From: Nilaparvata lugens
Lineage: Eukaryota; Arthropoda; Insecta; Hemiptera; Delphacidae
Direction: 5' to 3'
DNA length: 64,000 bases
Assembly: GCF_014356525.2 (NCBI RefSeq)
Contig: NC_052505.1
Span: 8,930,171 to 8,994,170, forward strand
Of this stretch, positions 12,001 to 25,134 are shown in pieces. A program made the translations under genes and the position numbers. Positions within the stretch are counted from its first letter, which is position 1, and every line of letters starts with the position of its first letter. The notes beneath the pieces are model-generated. The model saw only the letters and a program-made list of their open reading frames with translations. It was not told the DNA's origin and ran no database searches.

Positions 12001-15000
12001 TCTCAATCGAAATTGATTTGTTTCAGGAAGGTTCTGTGGCAGCGGAAGAATAAATGACTCTATAATATCCACTGGAAGTCGAATGCTGATTACTTACGTC
12101 ACAACCGCTGGAAATTCAAATAAAGGATTCACTGCCAACTATGAGGGTAATGCAAACTGTTCAATATTACATAGTAGTTATATTTTCTTTTTATATGTTT
12201 CATAGTTCAAAGTGGATCCAGAAGGTGATGAGTGATTTTTTATTCCAAACATTAATTCAATTTCTTATCCAATAAAAATTATTCATATATGATTTATTCA
12301 TATTTCCCAGTTATGAATTATTATGACAACTTATTAGGCTCTTGTATTACTATTTCTCAATAGACCATTGCATTAAAATCCAATACTGTCTCATTATAAA
12401 ATATGTTTTGTACCTACTACACACTTCACTTTTATTTTTTATACTTCTGGTATATTTCACTTCTGCAATCACAATCCATGATATATGTAGAATATATAGC
12501 TCTCCAAATATTATAGAATCTACCATATTGCTTTATCTATAGCTGTATTAAACAATTAACAATTAACCATGACAATCAAAAGTCAAAGATGAATATAATT
12601 TTTTAAATATCATGAAGTTTATTATCTTGCTTATCTTCTACCAAGTGCCTAACTAGATACGGTTCTTGTCAACATTCTAGAAACAAACTACATTGAATTT
12701 TCATACAAATATGTAGGCTATTATCTTGTTTTTTCTTGCAAGTACTTACCTATCTAGCTACCATGACTGTCTTGAAGCAAATTACTTTAAATTTTCATAC
12801 AGAATACTTCTAAATAAGATGTGAATCATACTGTACCATGTAATATTTTTATCGATGTATTTGTAAATTGCTCTCATGAGTCGAAAAATGTTATGCATTA
12901 ATACAATATAGAAGGGTACTGAATGTGATTTTTATTTCATTTCATTAATTGTAGTAAATCTACAGAGAAGAAGTGAAAATACTTTGAACATTATTTGTTG
13001 CAGCTGTATGTGGAGGGGAGCTGGATGTGAGCGAGGGAGGTCACCTGGAGTCGCCTAATTACCCCGAAGACTATCACCACAACAAGGAGTGCGTCTGGAG
13101 GTTGACTGCGCCCCCCGATTACCAAGTGGCACTCAAATTCCAATCCTTCGAGGTCAAGTAGATTGCCATATCCTTTAAAATATTGGAATGTATATTGAAT
13201 ATTCAATAAATATTTCATATTCTTTAAATATTATAACGAATTCCAATGAACATGTCATTTATGCAATAAAAGTTCATAATTTATCGAGGTGAAGTAGATT
13301 GTTATGCAAGGTTCATCTATAGCACCGTCACGCAACACAAATCCTCTCAAATATTGTAATGGATTTCAAGGACCATTCAAAGTCTATGATTTATCAAGGT
13401 GATGTATATTAGCCATACTCAATTATTTTATCCAGCGCACCTTTAAATATCACAAATTCTCTCAAATATTGTAATGCATTTCAATGAAAATGTAATTCAT
13501 ATGAACAAAGTTCATCGTTTAATTGGTTCAAGATGTAGTTATAGCAAAAAACCCATTGTGATTGATGCTGTTTTTGTTGACGAAACACTTCTTAATAGAT
13601 CAGTGTTAGTTTACTTGAGTTGGGTTTGAAGATAACTTTGAAACACAGTGTCTAAACCATAACTCATTGTATCACCATAATGGAAAGATTTTATGATCTC
13701 AATTTTACTATAATTCATTGAATTTTCAATGCTGCATTAGATGAGAAAGCCCTATCCATTCACTTTGCGGTCCAGAGTTTATTTAAGAAGAACCCGTAGG
13801 AGGAGTATGGAAGAGGAAAATAATATTCGCATAGGGAAAAAATGAACGATGAACGATAAATAATTAATAGCCTAATGAAGTAGCCTAATATTAATATCGT
13901 ATAGTGGATTTTACTTCCGCAGCAAAAAAACAATATGAATCTTTTAAAACAAAACCAGAAATTATTATCTCACCAAGTAAGCAGGGTCAGTTTACAACTA
14001 AGATAGGTAGTAATCAATTGAATAAAAATAGCTCCATTAAAAAATTTAGAATACAAATCTAAAAAGTTTGGTATGAGCAATTGTTTTAATACAACTCTGC
14101 TTTATTCAATCGAACCCAAAAGTTATTTCCACCCTGCAGAAAAAAACAATTCTAGTATGATTATCTTTTGTGACAATTGTTTTTATAAAAATTGTTCAAT
14201 ATCTGTTGAAATATCGAAGCCAATTTCTAAAGAATTGAAAAAATAACTGTCACACTGTGATGCGATTTCTCATATAGCAACTAACAATGACTCACTGTGA
14301 TGTGATTTCTCACAGTAGCTAGTAATAATGGAGCTAGTAACAATACATATAATAATCTTCTCCTACTACAGTGGTCTAGAGAGTCTAATAAGTATGCTAC
14401 TTATTAGCATACTAATAGATTAATATTACATAGCCTATATGATATAAGATAACATAGCCTACTTATTAGTTTCAATACCATTGTAGTAAGAGATGATGAA
14501 TAGGGTTCTAAAATCACTTCACTTATAAGGGCTACTTTATTCAAATTAATGAAAACAATATAAAACTTGTAGTACCCTTTGATTAAAAACTTTAAAATAT
14601 TTAAACGACTAGTTTTGACCTACTTTGGCCATTTTCAAGTTAAAATAGACATTTTATAAGTTTTATATTGTTTCTGTTAATATAGGGTTCTATATAGATT
14701 ATTTACAAAATGTTTGCATAGATTTTCAACTCATTTATACTATGGTCCAAGTATGAGTTGGTATAGTAGAGGCTATATAGATTGAAGTGGATTTAAACTC
14801 TTTTAACGTCATAGCGAAAGCTCTATAACGATCCCAAGCTGGAGTGAAGTGTGAATTCCATTTTTATTTTTATATCAAGTGTGATTCCAAGTATGATTTT
14901 TATTTTTCTTGTGATTCCAGGTAGAGAATCTGTGAACTCTATTTTGTGATTGCAGGTAGAGAACCATGACAGCTGTGTCTATGACTATGTGGAGGTGAGA

Positions 15001-18000
15001 GATGGCCACACCTTGGAATCGCCTCTCATCGGAAAGTATTGTGGCTACAAACTTCCTCCTGACATACATTCTTCCGGCAACCAAATGCTTCTGAAATTTG
15101 TGTCTGATGGATCTGTGCAGAAGGCTGGATTTTCTGCTGCTTTCATGAAAGGTATTCCACCATTTTGTAGCCAATCAATTCAAATAATGATGATTATTCA
15201 ATAATAATGATAATTCAAACAGATATTATCTTCGTTTTTTCTCTGTTAGAATAAGATGAAGTCATATACCGGTACTCAAGGTTTTTCAAAATGTTTGATT
15301 GGTTAATAATCATCTCCATGATTGAGGCACTTAGAACCAGAGGGATGTAAGTGACATTTTCTAATAATATGAGTTAAATAGCAAAATGCGAAGATGAAAC
15401 ATATATTTATTTGGTGGCAAAAGGATTTAAGTGAACTAAGTAACAGATGCTGCATTCTGGTGGAGAAAAAAAATACTACTCACAGAAATGGCCCATCAGC
15501 TGAGTGGAAGAAGGATGCAAGCATGCTTACATCTCTTTGGTTCCAAGCAAACCCACGTTCAGCTGACATTATTGTTGCTTCAAGTTGACTTTTTACGTTT
15601 TTTAAATATTTTTTGACTTAATTGAAGTTTAATCTCTAGTATTTGTATTTCGTTTTTAATTTTTCATCTTTTTTGACATAATTACAGTTTTTTTATTCAA
15701 ATTAAGATTTTTTATAACCAACCCATAATAGTCTTGTCTTTCAAAGCCAAAGGGGTGTAAGTTACAACTTGGAAGAAAAAAGATGTAAGTGCATGTAAGT
15801 TTTTTTTTAAATCATTATTATAAAAACAAAAAAATTGCCAAACAAATATTAATTACTGTAAGAAATAGGGGAAAAGTTTGTAATTATCTACCTAATTTTA
15901 CTTAATTTTTCTCATTATTATGGAATTTTATATTAGGCTTCAACTTTACAGGCTTTTTTCTCAAAACTTGGTTTGGATCACTTACATCCCTTTGGTTCTT
16001 ACATCCTCAATTATTAATATTGACACCATAACCAAATTTTCTTCATATTTTACATTCATTATTACGGTACTATTTGGGTGCAATGGTTGCCTGAATGAGT
16101 AACATATTCATGAATGCAATAAAATAAATTCAAGACTATATAGTAATCCTTCAATTTTATCCTCAACTGGAATTGCTTTATATCTTTTTTTGACAGTAGC
16201 CATTATTCAATACGGATTTGATTGGTTTTTATACCAGTGTGCTTAGGCTACTAGAATGTGACTACCAATGTATGTTACCGTTACTACAATTCAACTTTTC
16301 ACTAGGCTACATACATTAATTATTGATCGAATCACACAGTCATCAGTCAAATATGCAGTATTCGAAATATACTGAATTCAAGCGAATCCAGTTGAATATA
16401 ATGAATTATCAAATTGATTAGCCTAAGAATTATTGTTTTTGACAATCAATATCTTTCATTTTATTGTAAATTGAAGCCTCTCCTTTCTTAGAACTCTTCG
16501 CCAACATAATTAAAATATGTTTTGAATGTGTTTCTTGAATGGCTCCAAATTTTCTTAAATAACTCAATATTATTCGTTACAAGTGGTGATTGAGTGGAAT
16601 ATCTCTAATCAGTTTAATAATTCAAGCCATCTAAATTCAAAATTTATAGTTTTCATGTTTATTTTAGACTAAAATTTCATATAAATTGTACATGTGAAAT
16701 TCTAAATTATCTTGGACTTTGTCACCTATAAGTTTGGAAGAAAAATAGCTCAATGACTACCTTTATTATTCTATCCACCATTGTAATTACATTAGTGTCA
16801 TTTGCATTGTGAAGAATAAATATTATATAAGGCTTGAAGTTTGAAAATTTTCGTGTAGCTGGATTTATTGGATTATGAGACTAGTGTTACACTGTTATTA
16901 TAATCTTACTTTTTTCTTTTATCACTATAATAAGTCAAAAGGCAGAAGCTGTAATTCACTTTGATTATTATTTGTTTTATTTTAGAATTTGATGAATGCA
17001 CCTCACTAGACCATGGATGTGAGCATCACTGCATCAATACCTTGGGTGGGTATGAATGCGCTTGTAAAATTGGTTACGAGTTGCATTCAGACAGTAAACA
17101 CTGTGAAGGTAAGCAAGAAATCATTTTATACCTGAATCAAAAAAAAAATATATATATAGGATACAATATCATGTTTCCTATAAGGAATTATTAATATTTT
17201 GTAGTTTAATATTCAATAATCTCGAGTGCAAAATATTTATCTCAAAACCAAGACAGACATAACATAACTGTAGCTCGTTTTGTCCCATAGGCAATTAAGA
17301 TTGAAACACTAATCATCTTGGAAAAACGTTATTATTCAAACATCAGGGTTCTTCAGTAATAACATTACGTTTAACTATAATGATTTTTAATGTGAAATAG
17401 AAGCGATTTTGTCAGTTCCACATAATTTTAGTGTCATCATAATCTTGGTAATATCGCTCTTATTACACCTTAATATAGAGAAATTCTACAAAATCCTGTG
17501 TTCATCGTGTAAATAACAACTTTTCATTGAAATTCATTGCAATATTCAACCATGGAACAATGAGCAGTTCAACGTGTAGTAAGTTAAATTGGATTCATGG
17601 AAAAATTCATGATTATCTTGATAATCACTGATTTACATTTTTTCTGACAAATATGCAAGATAATATAGCCTACAAGTATGAAAATCTAATAATCATTTAG
17701 CATTGGTACTTGATTTATTCTAATAGAACTACCTACTTCTAATAAAACTCAAATTATTCTATTCAACTTAAACAATTGATGTGCTGACTACTATTTTTGT
17801 CAGTACCGCTTAGTGTCGCTCTCAGCGCGCTCATTTTAGTTAGTCTACTCCAGCCACTTGATGTGTTAACATGTATTTTTTGCAAATAAAATTTCTTTTT
17901 AAAAACTGAGTTTTAATGAACGTGAACGTGTTTGGCGCCCGAACAGGGACCCTGAAGAGTTTTTCGTGAAAATTTCGTGAAAATTGTGCTGTTCATTTAA

Positions 18001-21000
18001 CCGCCAGTTTATATTGATCAATTATCAATCACAAGTGATCGCGGAAAATTCGAAAGTCGGGGTCGCAACTGATATGAACCATCATCGAGACCGTCAAGTG
18101 GAAGAGTGACTCATCAACACCAACAACCAACAACCACCATCCTGGGGAAGAAAGGCAAGAAGGATAGCAGACCAGACCATAAGCTTCTTATCGATTACCG
18201 GCCAAGGTTAAGATCGTACCTGGCTCTGGCTGCAGCTGTATCCAACTCCACAGTTCAAGGTAACACGTCTTCTACATCTACAATCAGTGACAGTGAAGAT
18301 AACAGTGAAAGCACAATGGATAACCCCCTTATTTCAAGACCAATTGCGAAATATCACCTACACATAATACCTGAATATACAGGAAACCCAATAGAACTAC
18401 TTAGCTTTCTTGAAGTTGTCGAAAAATTGAAAAATGACTACTGTAATAATCGTATCGCGGAAGCAGCAATCATTGGATTCTCCTTCACTATTGTAAAAAC
18501 AAATTACATGGACCTGCTAAAGATGTAATCCTCAACAGTACAGTAGATGACCTCTCAAATTTGATTGATGTTTTGAAAAACAACTTTGCCGATAATAGGA
18601 CAGTAGAACAATTAACTATGGAACTGCTTGCTATGAAATCACACCAAAAAGAACACCCTATTCAATTCATAAATAGACTGCAACAAAAAGAACCGTGATT
18701 ATCTCAAGACACAAACTCGATGGACTAACTGGTCCAATTCTTGAAACTATCTCATCTCAGTTGGATAAACAAATTGTAATGATTTTAGTCGAAGGAATCA
18801 ACCACCAGCTTGGAGCTCACCTACAAACGCTAGGAATCAAAGACCTCAGTGATGCAAGACAGGCTATTATCAATAAGAGTAGTGCTTATTTGAAACATTT
18901 AGGATTTACTACTGATGTAACACAAATGAATCAAACTTTCAGTAAATCTGAAGGAAAACAAAACTCGTCAAATTCCAATCAAAATTCGCATCCGAAAAAT
19001 TTCCATCAGTTTCAAAACCAAAACAATTCAAATCAAAGAAACTTTTCTCAATCTCAAAATCGTAATTTCAATTTCAATCAGAGAAATTTTTCTCAACCTC
19101 AAAATCATTTCAATCAGAGAAATTTCTCTCAGCCTCAAAATAATTTCAACAGAGGACAATCCTTTCAAAGTAGATTTCGTAATGGACAAAGTTTCCAAAA
19201 TCACAACTTCAATCGTAATCCAAATGCAAACTTCAATAATAACAACCAAAATTTGAATCAAAAATCAAACGATGTGAGCATGAGAACAGTTTCCAACTTT
19301 CAAAAGTTTCCAGTTCACAATATTGAATCTTCTGAAAATGAGTTTTCCGAATTTGAAAGCATGAATGCTAGAATGAGTTCTATGGAAAATGCTGTAAGTG
19401 ACCTTTGCGAGAAAATGAATCATTTTTTAGAAGTAGGCTCGAACAACAATCCAAAAACGTAGTATTAGATTTGAATACGATCTCTCTTGATTTGCCTCAT
19501 ATTCATTACAATGATTCACGAATTTTGATCGATACAGGTAGTAAATATAATTTCATTAAACCTCAAATGGTTTCTCCTCAGACAGAAATAATTGATTGTG
19601 ATTATAAAATTCGTACACCCGCTGGTGAATCTAATGGAAAAGGTTGTGTAAATATTAATGTTAAGAATATGCTTGGTGTTGATAAAGATGAAAAATTTTA
19701 TGTGTATGATTTTAGCGATAATTATGATGTTCTTATTGGAAAGCAAACATTGCAAGGGTTGAAAGCAAAAATTGATTTGGAGACCAATTGTCTCATAACG
19801 AAAGATTGCACGATACCACTGTTAGGAATGAATCATATTGAAATCAACAAAGGTTGGAATGAATTGAAAATCAAAACTAATGTTTGCACTCCATCAGATA
19901 AGCTATGTGTTGTTAGTATTAAGGAATTGCAGTTGTATAATATTGTAACTGATATTGATAGGAATGGTTTTATTGAGATTGAATATTTTTCTGATTGTGA
20001 CAAAACGTTGAGTATCGAAACAGTTTCTGTAGAAGAATGTGAATTGTACATGGGTGAGATGATCGATAATCCCCTCTCCATTGACGAAATCACTTCTTTA
20101 TTGAGAACTGAGCATATGAACTCAGAAGAGAAAGAATGCATTATTAGTACTCTTATGAAATATCCCGAAATAATAAAATTCGAAGGTGATATATTAACTG
20201 CTACTAACTTGCTCAAGCATAAAATAGTGACTACAGACGAAGAACCTGTTTATTCAAAAAACTACCGCTATCCTATCTCATTTAGGCAGGATATTAGTAA
20301 TGAAATAAACAAGTTACTCGAACAAAAGATAATAAGACCGTCTAATTCTCCGTACAACTCTCCCTTATGGGTTGTGCCGAAGAAACCTGATGCTTCAGGA
20401 AAACGCAAAGTTCGTCTTGTAGTAGATTATCGGAAATTGAACAACAAAACTAAAGATGATAGATTTCCTCTCCCGAATATTGAAGACTTGTTCTCAAAAA
20501 TCGGTCGAGCAACGTACTTTTCGGCTATTGACCTTGTTTCAGGATTCCATCAAATTGAAATGGAACCCGAATCAATACCAAAAACAGCTTTTAGTACTGA
20601 AAATGGTCATTATGAGTTTCTCAGAATGCCATTTGGGTTGAAAAATGGTCCACCTCAATTTCAAAGGACAATGAACTTGATATTTTGTGATTTACCAAAT
20701 GTTCTTGTATATCTTGATGATATTATTATTTTTAGTGATAGCTTACAAGAGCACATGAAACACCTGAACGTTGTATTCAAACGATTGAAAACTCATCAAC
20801 TAAAAATACAATTGGACAAGACCGAATTCTTTAAGAAAGAACTTCTATTTCTAGGTCACATAGTTTCGGAAAAAGGCATTCAGCCTAATCCTGAAAAAGT
20901 AAAAGCAATAAAAGATTTTCCCGTTCCACAAACTACTAAACAAATAAAACAATTTTTAGGTTTGGCAGGATACTACAGAAAAATGATAAAAGGATTCGCT

Positions 21001-24000
21001 AAAATAGCTCAACCTTTAACTAACGCATTGAGAAAAACATCCACTATAAACCCAAAAGATCCTAAATTCATTGAAGCTGTCAATTTTCTGAAAGAAGCAA
21101 TTACTAACGCACCAATATTGCAGTTACCTAAATTGAATGATCCATATATTTTGACAACAGACGCATCCAATGTAAGCTTAGGGGCGGTCCTTAGTCAAAT
21201 GACTGACAATAAAGATCTCCCAATTTCATTCGCTTCTAGAACACTCAATCCCGCTGAACAAAATCATTCTACTATTGAAAAAGAAATGTTGGCAATAACT
21301 TGGGCAGTGAAACATTTCAGGCCATATTTGTATGGAAGAAAATTCACCCTAAGAACAGATCACAAGCCACTCCAATGGCTTCATTCTCTAAAAGAACCAA
21401 ATGCTAAATTAATGAGATGGAAATTGTTAATGGAAGAGTATGATTACACCGTAGAATTCATAAAAGGTCGCTCAAATTGTGTTGCTGATTGTCTCTCACG
21501 GCCTTTCAATGTAAATATGATGGAAAGTAGTGATGAATTTACAGGTTTTGACGATTCAGAATTATTCCCAGGCTTTCCCGCGGAAAATAATGCGAACAAT
21601 GCCAATAACAATGATGAGTACGATGACATTGATATCAATGATCTGCTAAGATTCCATAACAATGAAGCTCCTCCGTCGGTGAGTGAAAGTGTATTGAATG
21701 ATCTTGATGAACAAATTTGTAACAATTCGATAGTTAATGCAAATATTGATAATATTAATGAAAATTATGTGGAAACTGGCAACGAAAACCTTGTAAATAA
21801 TACTAATAATGATAATGACAATGACTCACTAATGACACAACATTCTCAAGAAAGTTCAGATGATAGAATAGGTATAATGGACGAAAATAGTATCATAAAC
21901 ACTGAAGCAAACCAAATAGTTATTTCACGAGGTAAAGGAAAACCCCAATTCAAAAAGATCTTTAATAAAAACAGAATAATTTTCAAATACAGAGACGCAC
22001 GTGACATTGGAAACAACGTAGAAGAAATACGAGAGTATTTGAAACCTGATACTGTGTACGGTATAGTATTTTCAAATAAAAGTCCATTGTTTGAAGCTCT
22101 AAAAACAGAAATTCTAAGTTCAATGACTAATGAAATTGTCAAAATAGTTCCCAACATAAAATTCCGAATCTACAAAAGAATAAACGCCGACATAACTGAT
22201 GTAGATGAACAAACAATGATAATAGCTCGATGTCATGAAGACAAAAACTTCCACAGAGGAATTAACGAGAATTATAAACAAATACGTAAAAACTACTATT
22301 GGCCCGCAATGCACAAAGACGTAACAGAATTTGTAAATAAATGTGAAATCTGTTTGAAAACCAAGTATGAAAGAAACCCAATTAAAACTAAATTCAAAGT
22401 AACTCCCACACCTACTAAACCTTTCGAAAAACTTCAGATTGACACTTTCACGTATAATAATATTAAAATCCTCACAATTGTCGATTCGTTTTCTAAAAGA
22501 CTTTCCGCCTACACATTGAAATCAGCTAACAGTATCGAAATAATAAAAAATCTAAACAACTATCTTTCAGTTTTCCCAATTCCAAAATGCATTCAAACCG
22601 ATAACGGATTAGAATTCAACAATGCACTATACAAACAATTCACTGAAATAAATGGTATTGAAACTTACTTCACCACACCTTATCATCCCCAATCTCAAGG
22701 ACTAATAGAAAGAACACACTCCACAATTATTGAAATTCTACAAGGACTCGAAATTAAATTCCCAAAATATAGTGTTGAACAAAAACTTCGATTAGCTTTG
22801 CGAACCTATAACAATTCGATAAAAGATCAATTCAACTTAAGCCCAAATGAACTAACTTTCGGAATTCAGAATTATTTACCAAATAATCAAGATCAGGATA
22901 ATCCCGCAGTAATCACTGAAGAACTTGCTAATCAATACTTCAAAGAAATACAAGCGTTGAATGATGCCGTTTACAAGAAAATAATCGAGGAAAAAGAAAA
23001 ACGAACAGAAAAATGTAACAAAAATAGAGAGGAACCACCTGAAATACCAGATAGGATATTCATCAAAAACCCGAAATTTCACAAAAATGTTCCAAGGTAT
23101 AGCACAGCTACTAAGGAAGGTGATAGGTTCAAATTGAAAAGAAATTTAATCAAAATCCACCCTAACAGAATGAAAAGGCCTCGTAAAAAAGTAAAAGATA
23201 ATCTAATTGTTGCAGATGAAGGCAATGACCATCCTTCTGTTGTTCCTGATCCCAGCAACGTTGACGTACAGACTGACAGACTTGACAAAGACAGCAGGAA
23301 TAATTCCGATTAAAATAGGACAATCTATGCTCATTAACGACACATACAAAGTTATCCATTTTACTAACGTGACTGACCTTAAAATACAATCTTTGAAATT
23401 ACAGACTCATATTAATAATCTGCAAGTCGCTTACATATCCTCTGACATTATTGAATCCTTGAAGAAAATTTCACTCAACCAATATTTTAAATTAGAAATG
23501 ATTTCTGAAAATAAAAATAAAAAGGTAAAACGTGGACTAATGAACGGATTAGGAAACGCCATATCATGGTTGACAGGACTTATGACTGCTGACGACAAAG
23601 AACACCTCGACAAAGTTATTGATAAAATAGAAAATAATGAATTACATCTTGTTAAAAATGAAGAACATAATTTTGAAATGAACCATGAGTTAATTAAGAA
23701 ATTTAATTTCGATGTTGAGCATATTAATTCAAATAATAAAGCATTAGAAAATATTACTAACGAAACTGCCAATATTGTCGAAAATATGCAAGCTGTTGAC
23801 TTAATTACTTTGACTATACAATTGTTGGATGATGAAATAAATGATGTTGTTAACTCGTTGATGTATTGCAAAGAAGGGAAACTTCATCCATCAATTTTGA
23901 GCTTTGATGATTTTCGTAGGTTAATTAATTATAAGAATTATTCATTAGCTAGTAGAGATTCCAGTATTTTATGGGAAATTAGTAATAGCACTTGTATTTT

Positions 24001-25044
24001 ATCGAAATCTGTTATAACTTACATTATCCATTTACCGAAATTAAACGATTTATTTGAAAAATATGACCTTCTGTCCTATCCTGTTGAAATGGAATCAAAT
24101 GTTCACACCATGAAATTAAAAGAAAAATCGATATCTGTGTCTCAAAACAAAAAGCTTTGGAAACTGACCAATTGTCAAAAATTCTCTTCTATTTCTTTCT
24201 GTACTTCAGGAGAAATTATACATGATAACTGTATTTTGTCTGTAGTAAATAATAAGGATTTGGATAGTTGTGTAAGAATAGAAATAATTAATGATAGACC
24301 ATTTATGAATTATTTCGAAAATTGTAATTGTATTTTAGGATATAAGTTTGATCAAATTAATATCAATAATGGCACTATAAATACTCCTTCATCTTTCCTT
24401 ATCAATCTGGATATCAATGATAAAATGACAGATGTAAAATTATCGTTTACTTCAGTTACCACATACGCACAAAAATTAAGTCATGTACCAAATAAAATTC
24501 ATACTAAACTTATCGATTTGAAAGATGTTAGTGAACTTGATGATATTGAACCTAGAGATTTTGATTTTATAAATTTTGAAGATTCTTTCGTCCTTAAGAC
24601 ACGCCACATTGTATTTTTTGTTTTAAGTACATTTATACTTCTTGTAATTTTGATAATCGTTTATTACAAATTTAAGAAGCCAACCAGTGTACTAAATTAC
24701 CGAATTGATACACAAGTACCAATATCATCAACCCCTACCATAAGCTATATTGTACCACCTAGAAATTAGATCTAAGTTAGTAAACTTTAATTTGTAACTT
24801 CATTTTAATTTTTGTAATTTTTGAGTGTCCCAAATTTATTTTTCGGGACGAAAAAAACTTAAGGAGGGAGGAATTATGTAAACTTAAACAATTGATGTGC
24901 TGACTACTATTTTTGTCAGTACCGCTTAGTTTCGCTCTCAGCGCGCTCATTTTAGTTAGTCTACTCCAGCCACTTGATGTGTTAACATGTATTTTTTGCA
25001 AATAAAATTTCTTTTTAAAAACTGAGTTTTAATGAACGTGAACG

Positions 25045-25134
<90 letters not shown>

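Larger units (their letters stand above)
17765..25048 (+). mobile_element. Env-bearing Ty3/gypsy (errantivirus-type) LTR retroelement
   Basis: About 7.28 kb, LTR to LTR, sense to tolloid. Order: 5' LTR, tRNA-Lys-type primer site, leader, gag (frame-broken), pol with PR-RT-RNaseH-IN, env, polypurine tract, 3' LTR. The LTRs differ by one base in the 168 aligned (GTGTCG versus GTTTCG at about 17814 and 24930), so insertion is recent. Env class, absence of a Cys-His zinc knuckle in gag, and pol order fit insect errantiviruses (family knowledge). No 4-bp target duplication is seen. Gag damage argues that this copy is not autonomous. Confidence 0.93.

Noticed and set aside
19028..24000. Minus-strand frames across gag, pol and env
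   Set aside because: Shadows of the retroelement genes; none has a recognisable domain.
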